64,000 nucleotides of DNA from Brevibacillus porteri (lineage in GTDB: Bacteria; Bacillota; Bacilli; Brevibacillales; Brevibacillaceae), in assembly GCF_003013475.1 (NCBI RefSeq), contig NZ_PXZO01000032.1, positions 41,030 to 105,029 on the forward strand. The letters are read 5' to 3'. Every line of letters starts with the position of its first letter. Positions within the stretch are counted from its first letter, which is position 1. A program made the translations under genes and the position numbers. Shown here in pieces: positions 18,529 through 27,103 of this stretch. A model generated the notes under the pieces. That model ran no database searches, was not told where the DNA came from, and saw only the letters and a list, made by a program, of their open reading frames with translations.

Positions 18529-19186
18529 TCAATTTTTCGCCATTTTGGTATCGATAGCAGGGTACAAAGGTGCAACAATGATCAACGCCCGATTCCAACG
18601 ATTGCAGCCTCTCCTGGTGGCTGTGATCTTGGTCTGGACCATGTGGTGGGCGTTTAGCGGCGATTGGGAGGCGTTTGCAGCTGGAGGCCAGTGGATTTCC
18701 TTTTGGCTAGGCCCTGCAACGGTTGCACTCGCTATTCCGCTGGCTAAACAGATCAAGGAGTTTGCTCATATTTGGCGTGGTGTATTGCTTGGTGTATGTG
18801 CAGGCTGTGCAGTTGCAATCATCGTCGTTATGGCGGTTCATTGGTGTCTGGGATCAGATGAGCTCGTATACAAAAGCATGCTGAGCAAATCCGTGACCAC
18901 CCCGATTGCGTTGGAGCTGAGTCGTTCCATAGGTGGGGAACCTGCGCTTGCAGCCTTTTTTACCGCGTTGACAGGGATGGTCGGTGTAATGATTGCCCGT
19001 CCTGTTCTCAAATGGGGAAAAATCACCGATGATTGGGCAATCGGTATCGCCATTGGTACGAGTGCACACGCCATTGGTACGGCTAGCTTGAACCGCGTTT
19101 CTCCCGTTCAAACGGCAGCGTCCAGTGTCGCAATGATCGTGGCAGGCGTCATTACTTCCATCTACTTGATACCATTTTCTTTCTGA
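18521..19186 (+). CDS. LrgB/CidB family membrane protein
   Basis: 221 residues with about seven membrane segments and LrgB hallmarks: WISFWLGPATVALAIPLAKQ, LSKSVTTPIALELSRSIGG, TALTGMVGVMI and GTSAHAIGTASLNR. Its ATG overlaps the LrgA-like gene by 8 bp. Its 3' end overlaps the opposing Na/Pi-like gene by 35 bp. Confidence 0.9.
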   Translation: MLSQFFAILVSIAGYKGATMINARFQRLQPLLVAVILVWTMWWAFSGDWEAFAAGGQWISFWLGPATVALAIPLAKQIKEFAHIWRGVLLGVCAGCAVAIIVVMAVHWCLGSDELVYKSMLSKSVTTPIALELSRSIGGEPALAAFFTALTGMVGVMIARPVLKWGKITDDWAIGIAIGTSAHAIGTASLNRVSPVQTAASSVAMIVAGVITSIYLIPFSF

Positions 19187-20135
19187 AGGTGAGGTCAGTG
19201 GGACGACGCCTATCAGGGATCAGCCATTGAATAAACCGGGCTATCTGCGGCACGAATGGCAGCGCGACCAGCGAGCAGACGAGATTGAAGATCGTCTGTG
19301 AATGGGCGATCTGCATAGAAGGACTATCCGTTAAAAATGCACTGACGAGGGCAAGCTGGGAAAGAAACGGTAAAAAAACAATCGCGCCTGCGACGTTGAA
19401 GAGCGTATGGCACCATGCGACCTGTTTGGATGCCGTATTCGTGCCAATGGCAGCGATGACAGCGGTAAAGCAAGTTCCGACGTTCGCGCCCAATACGATG
19501 GCGAGTGCCGTTTCCATCGAAAGAATTTGATGACTGAGCAGGCCCATCGTGATCACGGTCGTAGCGGAACCGCTATGAATGAGAGCGGTGAAAATGATCC
19601 CGGTGATCAAACCGAGCCAGATGGAATGGCTGCTCTCCAGAAAAAGGGAACGAAACGTCTCAGACTGCTCCAAAGGCTTCGCCATGACTTTCAATGTATC
19701 GATTCCGAGGAAGATCAGTCCGAAGCCGGCGACGACGAGACCAATGCAACGAATGTTTCGGCGCGGCATCAGCCACAGAGCGACTCCGATGAGAAGCATG
19801 GGAATGGCAAAGGACTCGAGCTTGAGCGCAACCAGCTCCGTTGTCACTGTCGTGCCCAGATTGGTTCCCAAAATGATGCCGACGGTTTGTGTGAACTGGA
19901 TGATGCCTGCGTTCGTCAGCCCAATTGTCAGGACGGTTACCGCACTGGAGCTTTGCAAGACAAAAGTAGCGAAGAGACCAATCCAGAAGCTATGGAGCGG
20001 GGTACGTGTAAAGCGCCCCATCCATTCTTCCATTTTTTTGCCGGCGAGGTTTTGAAAGCCGGAGCGCATGGCGTACATACCGAAAAGAAAAAAAGTGAGC
20101 CCAAAGGTAAAAGGGGCGAGGATGGAGACTATCAC
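19152..20135 (-). CDS. Na/Pi-cotransporter family protein
   Basis: 327 residues, about 8-9 membrane segments. The two inverted PNaS repeats are visible: QSSSAVTVLTIGLTNAG with GTNLGTTVTTE, and HSGSATTVITMG with GANVGTCFTA. Probably a phosphate or other anion carrier of the NptA/YqeW type; no PhoU-like tail is present. GTG 20135 is preceded by GGAGG (10 nt). A homologue (yqeW) lies after mtaB in Bacillus subtilis, so this may be the same ancestral locus, inverted and displaced. Confidence 0.88.
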   Translation of the reverse strand: MIVSILAPFTFGLTFFLFGMYAMRSGFQNLAGKKMEEWMGRFTRTPLHSFWIGLFATFVLQSSSAVTVLTIGLTNAGIIQFTQTVGIILGTNLGTTVTTELVALKLESFAIPMLLIGVALWLMPRRNIRCIGLVVAGFGLIFLGIDTLKVMAKPLEQSETFRSLFLESSHSIWLGLITGIIFTALIHSGSATTVITMGLLSHQILSMETALAIVLGANVGTCFTAVIAAIGTNTASKQVAWCHTLFNVAGAIVFLPFLSQLALVSAFLTDSPSMQIAHSQTIFNLVCSLVALPFVPQIARFIQWLIPDRRRPTDLTFRKKMVSSRWK

Positions 20136-20170
20136 AAGATACGTTCCTCCCTGTCCATTTTTAGCAAGTT

Positions 20171-20199
20171 ACTATAACGCTATGCCTGTACAAGGGCAA
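20171..20199 (-). promoter_or_regulatory. Candidate promoter of the Na/Pi-like gene
   Basis: On the minus strand TTGCCC (20199-20194), 17-bp spacer, TATAGT (20176-20171), 36 bp before the GTG start. Confidence 0.5.
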
Positions 20200-20224
20200 G
20201 CATGACAAGAGGAGGAATAGCTGC

Positions 20225-21520
20225 ATGGCACGTGTGCTATTGAATCAACATCGGAAAAAGCGGCTAGAAGTAGGACATCCGTGGGTTTTTCAATCGGAGG
20301 TATTAGAAATTCAAGGGGATGTAGAACCAGGTGAAATCGTCGAGGTCACCAATCACAAAGGGTATTTTTTGGCAAAGGGCTACATTAACCCAGCTTCCCA
20401 AATGATCGTGCGCATTCTGAGTTATGACCAAAAGGAAGAGATCGACTATGACTTTTTCTTGCGCAAAATCAAACAGGCGGCAGAATTCCGGACGAGATTT
20501 GTGGACAATCCGCGGGCTTGCCGTGTCATTTACGGGGAAGCTGACTTTTTGCCAGGACTCATCGTCGACCGCTACGAAGACACATTGGTTGTCCAAGTCC
20601 TCTCATTGGGGATGGAGAAGCGCATCGATTGGATTCGGGATGCACTCGTAGAGGTATTTGCACCGACCGGTATTTATTTGCGCAATGATGTACATGTCCG
20701 TGAACTGGAAGGACTGACACAGGGCAAAGAAGTCCTGTATGGAGAGTGCCCGCGTGAGGTATTGATTGAAGAAAACGGATTGAAATACTATGTGGATATC
20801 GTAGAGGGGCAAAAGACCGGCTTTTTCTATGATCAGAGGGAAAATCGTGCTTCCATCGCGCCTTTGATGAAAGGCTGGGGCGAAAAGCACGACATTACCC
20901 TGACGAGCATGGAAGTAGACGGCGAGACAAAGCAGGTGCCTGTAGACAAGCGCGGTAAAGTGGTCAAAAATCCGTTTTGGGATGGCGCTGAGGTATTGGA
21001 ATGCTTTACACATACTGGTTCCTTCACCCTAAATGCTTGCAAGTACGGTGCGAAAAAGGTGACAGCCCTCGATATTTCCGATCACGCCATCGAAACAGCG
21101 AAGCGAAACATTACACTCAATGGCTTCTTGCATCGCGTAGATTTTGTTGTGGCTAATGCGTTTGATTACTTGCGTGAAAATGTAGAGGCAGGTAAGAACT
21201 GGGATGTGGTCATTCTTGATCCACCAGCATTCGCAAAATCGCGTGGAGCAGTGAAAGGCGCTTGTCGCGGTTACAAAGACATTAACTTAAACGGGATGAA
21301 GCTCGTTCGTCCAGGCGGATTTCTCGTTACCGCGTCTTGCTCGTACCATATGTCACCTGAGCTGTTCCTGCAAACGATTCAAGAGGCAGCGGTCGATGCG
21401 AAAAAGATATTGCGTCTGATTGAATGGCGAGGCGCGGGCAAGGATCATCCGCAAATTAGTGGGGCCGATGAGGCTCATTACTTGAAATTTGCCATCTTTG
21501 AAGTAAGAGATCGTCGATAG
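20225..21520 (+). CDS. RlmI-like class I rRNA methyltransferase (PUA domain)
   Basis: 431 residues. N-terminal PUA domain (LEVGHPWVFQSEVLEIQGDV), then a RlmI/KL-type methyltransferase: VEGQKTGFFYDQRENR, motif I ECFTHTGSFTLNACKYGA, motif IV VVILDPPAFAKSR and CSYHMS. Compared with E. coli RlmI, about 35 residues are inserted at 219-253 (between NRASIAPLMKGWG and GAEVLECF), with several charged residues. In E. coli the family makes m5C1962 of 23S rRNA; the target here is inferred. RBS AGAGGAGG. Confidence 0.9.
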   Translation: MARVLLNQHRKKRLEVGHPWVFQSEVLEIQGDVEPGEIVEVTNHKGYFLAKGYINPASQMIVRILSYDQKEEIDYDFFLRKIKQAAEFRTRFVDNPRACRVIYGEADFLPGLIVDRYEDTLVVQVLSLGMEKRIDWIRDALVEVFAPTGIYLRNDVHVRELEGLTQGKEVLYGECPREVLIEENGLKYYVDIVEGQKTGFFYDQRENRASIAPLMKGWGEKHDITLTSMEVDGETKQVPVDKRGKVVKNPFWDGAEVLECFTHTGSFTLNACKYGAKKVTALDISDHAIETAKRNITLNGFLHRVDFVVANAFDYLRENVEAGKNWDVVILDPPAFAKSRGAVKGACRGYKDINLNGMKLVRPGGFLVTASCSYHMSPELFLQTIQEAAVDAKKILRLIEWRGAGKDHPQISGADEAHYLKFAIFEVRDRR

Positions 21521-21527
21521 AGAAAAA

Positions 21528-21564
21528 GAAAAACAGCGTCCGCTTTCATACGGCGCTGTTTTTC
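21528..21564. terminator. Bidirectional terminator
   Basis: GAAAAACAGCG (21528-21538) with CGCTGTTTTTC (21554-21564); T-run on both strands. Serves the RlmI-like gene and the convergent DUF4177 gene. Confidence 0.88.
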
Positions 21565-21583
21565 TATTCGGTTTCAGTTTGAT

Positions 21584-21772
21584 TTAAGACTTTGGTTTTT
21601 CAAAAATCAATTCGAAGTATTTGGCCATACCATCGCCCCCGATGCTTGGAGCAAAGATTTGCACCAAACGCCAGCCTTCCTTGGCTTGCTCGTGGACAAC
21701 GGTCTGATAATCTTCTTTTGGTTGGCGTCGAAAAGAGGACAGCTCAACTCGGACGAATTTGTATTCAAACAT
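21584..21772 (-). CDS. DUF4177 domain-containing small protein
   Basis: 62 residues from ATG 21772 ([13 protein letters not shown], then [20 protein letters not shown], ending [11 protein letters not shown]), the size and pattern of DUF4177 proteins, whose role is unknown. GGGGGGAAAG precedes the start. An upstream ATG at 21796 would add MIQAGGKN and cannot be excluded. Confidence 0.75.
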   Translation of the reverse strand: MFEYKFVRVELSSFRRQPKEDYQTVVHEQAKEGWRLVQIFAPSIGGDGMAKYFELIFEKPKS

Positions 21773-21874
21773 GTTCTTTCCCCCCGCTTGTATCATCGTC
21801 TCTCTTTTTATACGCGCGATGAGCGGAAAGAGTTGCAAAAGAATGTGAATCATTTCGAATAAAGAAATAAGTGC

Positions 21875-22366
21875 TCATGACAATTGCTTGTCATTTTTTA
21901 CACGCCTGACGAGATCGAGAGCCTGCTTGAACCCCAGCTCCTTGCCTAAAAAAACTTGTCCTTCGGCGGGGGTAGAAGCGCGGGCCTGGCTTAAGTTCTG
22001 AAGCTCGTGGTTCAAGAGATGCTCGACCAAATACAGCTGTACCTGACCCATTTCCCGTTCGCTTTTCCGATCACGCTCCTTGAACTTAGCCCGCTGCTGA
22101 CTTTCCTCCACGTACTTGTCGATATCATCCTCCAAAAAATGGGAGGCGTTGCAGATGATATGGCGGTAGTCATCCGTCTTAGAGGGAATGGTACGGATGG
22201 TATGACCGAGATGGGCGAGGAGAAATTTGTTCAAGACGATTGCGTCTCGGGTGTAGTTGTTATGCAGCAGGGAGTATTCCCCCAAGAAAGACCCGCTTTC
22301 CTTATCATAACTGTGCAATAAAGTGTAAGAAGAGCAATATGTGCAGTACAACAAATAATCTCTCAT
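21875..22366 (-). CDS. Hypothetical protein with N-terminal CxxC
   Basis: 163 residues, no recognised family. It starts MRDYLLYCTYCSSYTLLHSY with Cys8 and Cys11, so could bind a metal; the middle (RAKFKERDRKSEREMGQVQL) is charged and helical; the C-terminal part contains FLGKELGFKQALDLVRRVKN. No membrane segment or signal peptide. GGAGGG lies 6 nt before ATG 22366. Intact reading frame and good ribosome site make it a likely real gene. Confidence 0.7.
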   Translation of the reverse strand: MRDYLLYCTYCSSYTLLHSYDKESGSFLGEYSLLHNNYTRDAIVLNKFLLAHLGHTIRTIPSKTDDYRHIICNASHFLEDDIDKYVEESQQRAKFKERDRKSEREMGQVQLYLVEHLLNHELQNLSQARASTPAEGQVFLGKELGFKQALDLVRRVKNDKQLS

Positions 22367-22452
22367 GGAAATCCCTCCAGAAAAATAGCTCCATGACAGG
22401 AATTTTATTTATATGTATGAGAAAAAACGTGAGCTGGTGATACTTGCTTCTC

Positions 22453-22481
22453 TTGTTTTTGGCGTTTGGTTTGTGTATGCT
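22453..22481 (+). promoter_or_regulatory. Candidate sigma-A promoter of ddl
   Basis: TTGTTT (22453-22458), 17-bp spacer, TATGCT (22476-22481), about 110 bp before the ddl start. Confidence 0.45.
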
Positions 22482-22590
22482 AAATGACGGGCTCGGCCCG
22501 GTAAATAGAGCAGATGTTGGGCTTTTGCATAGCATAGGAGAGAGTAGAAACTGGGTAGACTCTCCGGTTTCATACGGAGGGGAAAGGAGC

Positions 22591-23727
22591 ATGACACAGA
22601 TGGGAAATCAAAAGATCCGACTGGGCATTATTTATGGAGGAAAATCCTCAGAGCACGAAGTTTCATTGCGTACGGCCATGTCCATTATGCAGGCCGTGGA
22701 TGCAAATAAATATGAGGTAACCCCTGTGTACGTTCAATTGGATGGCTCTTGGGTGACTGGAGAAACACTGGCAGGTCAACTGCCGGAGACGATCGAAGCG
22801 TTGCGCTTATCGGCAAAAACGCCAGCCATTACTGAGGCAACAGAGACAGGGAAAGAGCTGGCGGTTGCAAGCCAGCCAGGGCCGCTGTTTGCTATGAATG
22901 AGCAATTGGATGTTGTTTTCCCTGTGGTTCACGGACCATTTGGCGAAGATGGGACGATCCAGGGATTGTTGGAATTGGCGAATATCCCGTACGTGGGAAC
23001 CGGAGTAATGGCTTCCGCTATCGGAATGGATAAATGGATGATGAAGACTGTCTTTGCACAGGCTGGACTTCCGCAAGTGAAATATGTAGGCTTTCTGCGC
23101 TCGCAATGGGAAAAAGGCCAGGACGATGTCATGGATCGGATCGAGCGTGAACTTGGCTATCCGTGTTTCGTCAAACCAGCGAATATGGGTTCCAGTGTAG
23201 GGATTAACAAAGCGAAAAATCGTGAGGAGCTCAAGCACGCATTAGAGGTAGCTGCCAAATTTGACCGCAGATTGATTGTGGAAGAGTTCGTTCAAGTACG
23301 TGAGTTGGAGATTGGCGTTTTGGGGAATGAAGAGCTGATGACATCTGTCGTTGGGGAAGTCATTGCTGCTAAAGAATTTTACGATTACGAAGCCAAGTAC
23401 AAAGGGGCGGGAACAGAGCTCTCCATTCCTGCGATCGTTCCCGAGCATGTATCCGAACAAATCGCGGATATAGCCAAGCAGGCCTTCCAAGCACTCGATG
23501 GCTCTGGCCTTTCCCGCATAGACTTTTTCTGGGATGAGAAAAACGACAAGCTCTATATCAACGAAGTGAATACGATGCCAGGCTTTACGCCGTTTAGTAT
23601 GTATCCTATGCTTTTCCAAGCTGCGGGTGTGAGCTACGGCGAGCTGATCGATCGTCTGGTGCAACTCGGTATCGAGCGACATGCGGATAAAGGTCGCAAT
23701 GTCGTAGACGCGGAAGAGTTGGACTAA
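22591..23727 (+). CDS. ddl: D-alanine--D-alanine ligase
   Basis: 378 residues of the ATP-grasp superfamily. IIYGGKSSEHEVSLRTAMS near the start, KPANMGSSVGI (ATP lysine and glycine loop), EEFVQVRELEIGVLGNEE and FFWDEKNDKLYINEVNTMPG (Mg2+-binding ENxxPG-like region). It makes the D-Ala-D-Ala dipeptide of peptidoglycan, next used by MurF, whose gene lies convergently at 33.6-35 kb. Start ATG 22591 or 22600; both have ribosome sites (GGAGGGG, AAAGGAG). Confidence 0.96.
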   Translation: MTQMGNQKIRLGIIYGGKSSEHEVSLRTAMSIMQAVDANKYEVTPVYVQLDGSWVTGETLAGQLPETIEALRLSAKTPAITEATETGKELAVASQPGPLFAMNEQLDVVFPVVHGPFGEDGTIQGLLELANIPYVGTGVMASAIGMDKWMMKTVFAQAGLPQVKYVGFLRSQWEKGQDDVMDRIERELGYPCFVKPANMGSSVGINKAKNREELKHALEVAAKFDRRLIVEEFVQVRELEIGVLGNEELMTSVVGEVIAAKEFYDYEAKYKGAGTELSIPAIVPEHVSEQIADIAKQAFQALDGSGLSRIDFFWDEKNDKLYINEVNTMPGFTPFSMYPMLFQAAGVSYGELIDRLVQLGIERHADKGRNVVDAEELD

Positions 23728-23770
23728 TTATGCGAAAAAAGATGCTGATGAATCGGCATCTTTTTTCTTT
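23710..23770 (+). terminator. ddl 3' end and terminator (first copy of a repeat)
   Basis: Hairpin GAAAAAAGATGC (23734-23745) with GCATCTTTTTTC (23756-23767) and a T-run. The whole 61-bp segment, including the last ddl codons, recurs at 25022-25082 without gaps (52 of 61 bases identical). Confidence 0.9.
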
Positions 23771-23841
23771 TTGTATAAAAGTTGGTAACCAAATGGTAAT
23801 GGGGCACGTCTGAGTATTGATAACAGATTAGGAGGATCTTA

Positions 23842-24987
23842 ATGAAAAAACAGTTCTTGCTCTCATGTTTGCTAGCTACTCTGCTAAGTTCCTTCTTTCC
23901 TGGACAAACGGGTGCAGCCATTCCTACATCACAGGACCCGCGAAAACCTGACATGGTGACGATTTATCATGCGACCCCGGATGGAAAGACGAAAAAAATC
24001 CAAACCAACATGCCCTTGATTCATCGCGCAAGCATTTCACCCTCAGGGAGATTTGTGTACGGAGAACGAATCGGGTATGGTAAGGAAGATCCGACAATCC
24101 CTTTCCTGTACGACATTCAGACGAAAAAGCTGATGCAATTGTCGGGCATTGCCAAGTGGTCAAACAAGCAGGACGTACTGTACATCCGTGAAAATGACGG
24201 AATCGTTAGGCTGACAACGACAGACGGTAAAAAGACCGTGCTCGTTCCGGGCATTGTCCAGTATCCAGTGCTCGATTTTGCGATTTCACCGGATGAACAG
24301 TACTTGGCTTTTACCCGCAAGGATGAAAAAGCCGCTGATTCAAAAGGAAGTGCTCATCTCTACATTCAACATCTGCCAACGCTTCAAATCAAAAAGCATG
24401 ATCAATATGAGTGGAGACAAGACAAAGCTGCACTAGAAGAGAAGTATTATTGGATGCCAAATTCCAAAAAGCTGTTTTACTTAACGAAAGAAGCTTCCAA
24501 AGAATTGGACATGTCCACAGGGATGAAAACGGATCACAAAACGACCGCTCTTCCCTCTTACTCCAGCGATATGAAGTATCAGTATATCAAGACAGAACAA
24601 GAAGAATATGTGCTGGATTTGCAAACGGGGAAAAAGAACTTTTTAAAGGTCGTAGAGGAGTACACAGCAGCCCTGCGAAGAATCCTATGGTCGCCAATTG
24701 GCCATCAGTTTGCTGCTGAACAACTTTTGAGCTGGTCCAGTTCCCAGGATAATTACATGTTGATGTTCGTCTTCAATGAACCGAACAAATACGGAAATCC
24801 TTTCGGCAATCATGTAAATCCTGGGCTGTTGAGCACCTACATGCAGGATAAGGACAATTATCAACTGATTGGGTGGGCAGGTGATGGTAAATCGTTTTAT
24901 TTTGCTGATCTTGCTTCTATTCATATTTACGATTTTGGTCCGGGCAAGCTTAACTGGGAAACGTATGAATTTTATGAAAAACGTTAG
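23842..24987 (+). CDS. Secreted protein of unknown function, TolB-like (paralogue A)
   Basis: 381 residues with a clear signal peptide (MKKQFLLSCLLATLLSSFFP, then GQTGAA). The mature part has repeated short beta-strand units such as ISPSGRFVYGE, ISPDEQYLAFTR, WMPNSKKLFYL, WSPIGHQFAAE and WAGDGKSFYFADLASIH, the pattern of TolB/WD40-like beta-propeller blades. No catalytic motif is visible. A paralogue of the same length lies at 32452-33582, on the other side of the siderophore operon, and the two share long identical stretches (NMPLIHRAS, RFVYGERIGYGK, PSYS.DMKY). Function unknown. AGGAGG precedes the ATG. Confidence 0.85.
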   Translation: MKKQFLLSCLLATLLSSFFPGQTGAAIPTSQDPRKPDMVTIYHATPDGKTKKIQTNMPLIHRASISPSGRFVYGERIGYGKEDPTIPFLYDIQTKKLMQLSGIAKWSNKQDVLYIRENDGIVRLTTTDGKKTVLVPGIVQYPVLDFAISPDEQYLAFTRKDEKAADSKGSAHLYIQHLPTLQIKKHDQYEWRQDKAALEEKYYWMPNSKKLFYLTKEASKELDMSTGMKTDHKTTALPSYSSDMKYQYIKTEQEEYVLDLQTGKKNFLKVVEEYTAALRRILWSPIGHQFAAEQLLSWSSSQDNYMLMFVFNEPNKYGNPFGNHVNPGLLSTYMQDKDNYQLIGWAGDGKSFYFADLASIHIYDFGPGKLNWETYEFYEKR

Positions 24988-25021
24988 CTTGTAAGCACGC
25001 CGGGAGATAGTCTTTGTCTAT

Positions 25022-25082
25022 GCAGAACAGATGGACGAATCATGAGAAAAAAGATGCTGATAAATGTGCATCTTTTTTCTTT
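25022..25082 (+). repeat. Second, diverged copy of the ddl 3' end and terminator
   Basis: Gapless match to 23710-23770, 52 of 61 bases. The hairpin (about 25046-25079) and T-run are intact, so it still serves as terminator for paralogue A; the ddl-coding part is degraded (its stop codon has changed). Confidence 0.88.
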
Positions 25083-25152
25083 TTATGTAGGAAGGAGGAA
25101 CTAATTTCTGTCAGCTCATCTCTCCTAACTGTACAAGATGAATATTATCGCT

Positions 25153-25180
25153 TGAAATGAGAATGATAATCGTTTACATT
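25153..25180 (+). promoter_or_regulatory. asb promoter with Fur box
   Basis: TTGAAA (25153-25158), 16-bp spacer, TACATT (25175-25180). Between and over them lies GAGAATGATAATCGTTTAC (25159-25177), 15 of 19 matches to the classical Fur box. Iron-dependent repression of the whole asb operon is thus expected. Confidence 0.85.
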
Positions 25181-25257
25181 ATTTATGGGACGTTTTACCA
25201 GTTATGTAAGTCACAATGCTTGGATAAAAAATTGGATCAAGCAAGAGGAGAGGTAAC

Positions 25258-27063
25258 ATGTTCGTAGTCAAGCATATCGCAGAGCATGCAACGATGCAGA
25301 GCTTTCTCAATTGTTATCTCCGAGAAACAGGTAGGGGCGAGTGGATCGATCGGAAAGACGAGATTACGAAGCAGCTAACGAAAATCATACAGCCGAGTAC
25401 AACAGGTACGTACCTTCATTGCGAACTCCCGCATCAGGGGATTTCCCTCTATGTCGGTGTCAAATATCATTCGGTGACTGGCAGGCATTTGTTTCATTAT
25501 CCAGCTTGCTACCGAAGTGGTGACTGTACGCGTTTCGTTCAGGCGGACTATTTGACATTAGCGGTTCTTTTGATTAAAGAACTAACGCTTCCGCATGGGG
25601 AAAATGCCGTTCCAGATGAATTAGTCTTGCGCATGATTCAAAGCTGCCAAAGCATTGAGAAATTTGTTCGGACTCGCCAAAGTAATGAGGAGATTTTATA
25701 CGGAGTGGAACAAAGCTTCATCGAAGCAGAGCAGGCGCTTTTGTTCGGTCACTTGTTCCATCCGACACCGAAGAGTCAGCAAGGAATTCCTGAGGCCAAG
25801 CAAGCGTTGTATGCACCGGAGTGTTGCGGGAAGTTTCAACTCCACTTGTTTGCTGCCCATCCGTCAATTGTTCACGAAAAATCTGGGCTAACAGAATCCG
25901 CTACGCAATTACTGAAGGGTGAGTTTCCTTCGATATCTGATGTCGATCCATCATTTTCAATCGTCCCGATTCATCCGCTTCAAGCAGAATGGTTGCTTGA
26001 ACAGGTAGCCGTTCAATCCTTGATCGAGAAAGGGTTACTTCTTTACATAGGACCAGCAGGTGAGGAGTATATGGCAACATCTTCTCTCAGAACGGTTTAT
26101 CATCCTGAAAAGAAATACATGCTCAAGCTGTCCGTCCCTATCAAAGTTACGAATTCTTTACGGATCAATAAGTTAAGTGAAATGGAGATTGGTTTAGAGG
26201 CGAAACAACTTTTTGAAACAGGGATTGGTGAGGTAAGTCGCAAGTATCCAGGCTTTGGTTTTATCTCTGATCCGGCTTACATTACGATCACGTTGGATCA
26301 GGCGGAAGAAACGGGATTTGAAGTAATCCTGCGTGATAATCCCTTTATGGGGAGTCATGCTCGTCAGGTCACCCAAATCGCTGCACTCGTACAAGATCCA
26401 CTTCCTGGGTACAAGAGTAGGTTGGCAACGCTCATTCACCATCTGGCACAAATAGAAGGGAAGGCACTGGAAGTAGTTAGTTTGGAATGGTTTAAGCGCT
26501 ATGTAGATATTTCTTTGAAGCCAATGGTATGGCTCTATCTAAAATACGGAATCGGCTTGGAAGCCCATCAACAGAATAGTGTTGTCACTCTGAAAGACGG
26601 ATACCCCGCTCAGTTCTTTTATCGTGATAATCAAGGCTATTATTTCTCAGAATCAATGCAAGAAGTATTAGAGACAGAATTGCCTGGGATTGGCAAGGCG
26701 AGTAAAAACATCTACAAAGATCATCTTGTAGACGAGCGAATCACCTATTACATGGTTTTTAACCATATGTTTGGACTCATCAATGGATTTGGAACGGAAG
26801 GATTAATTGATGAAAAAATCTTATTGGCAGAGATGCATGAGGTTTTGACGGAATTTTTACCTATGAATCGAGAGGCGTCGAAGTTTCTGGAGAATCTACT
26901 TACTCGCGAACAGCTTCCGTGTAAGGCGAATCTGCTCACGCGCTTCTATGATCTGGATGAATTAACCCAACCAGAAGAGCGATCATCTGTTTTTGTTTAC
27001 ATAGATAATCCTTTAGCAAAAGTAAAGCAGACCGAAAAGGCAGGGCTGCATGCTTTTGGATAG
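25258..27063 (+). CDS. asbA: Petrobactin biosynthesis NIS synthetase AsbA
   Basis: 601 residues of the IucA/IucC (NRPS-independent siderophore synthetase) family. Signature stretches: FSIVPIHPLQAEWLLEQ, the ATP/citrate-binding ATSSLRTVYHPEKKYMLKLS with VPIKVTNSLRINK, GLEAHQQNSVV and FYRDNQGYYFS. In Bacillus anthracis AsbA adenylates citrate and joins it to spermidine. First gene of asbABCDEF; ATG 25258 follows GAGGAGAGG, 80 bp after a Fur-box promoter. Confidence 0.93.
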   Translation: MFVVKHIAEHATMQSFLNCYLRETGRGEWIDRKDEITKQLTKIIQPSTTGTYLHCELPHQGISLYVGVKYHSVTGRHLFHYPACYRSGDCTRFVQADYLTLAVLLIKELTLPHGENAVPDELVLRMIQSCQSIEKFVRTRQSNEEILYGVEQSFIEAEQALLFGHLFHPTPKSQQGIPEAKQALYAPECCGKFQLHLFAAHPSIVHEKSGLTESATQLLKGEFPSISDVDPSFSIVPIHPLQAEWLLEQVAVQSLIEKGLLLYIGPAGEEYMATSSLRTVYHPEKKYMLKLSVPIKVTNSLRINKLSEMEIGLEAKQLFETGIGEVSRKYPGFGFISDPAYITITLDQAEETGFEVILRDNPFMGSHARQVTQIAALVQDPLPGYKSRLATLIHHLAQIEGKALEVVSLEWFKRYVDISLKPMVWLYLKYGIGLEAHQQNSVVTLKDGYPAQFFYRDNQGYYFSESMQEVLETELPGIGKASKNIYKDHLVDERITYYMVFNHMFGLINGFGTEGLIDEKILLAEMHEVLTEFLPMNREASKFLENLLTREQLPCKANLLTRFYDLDELTQPEERSSVFVYIDNPLAKVKQTEKAGLHAFG

Positions 27064-27103
27064 CTTACTAGCGTCTAGCTTGAAGAGATTTGGAGGATAA
27101 GGT

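Noticed and set aside
19407..20177. 256-codon plus-strand frame opposite the Na/Pi-like gene
   Set aside because: Charged low-complexity shadow of transmembrane codons; the minus frame has clear family motifs.
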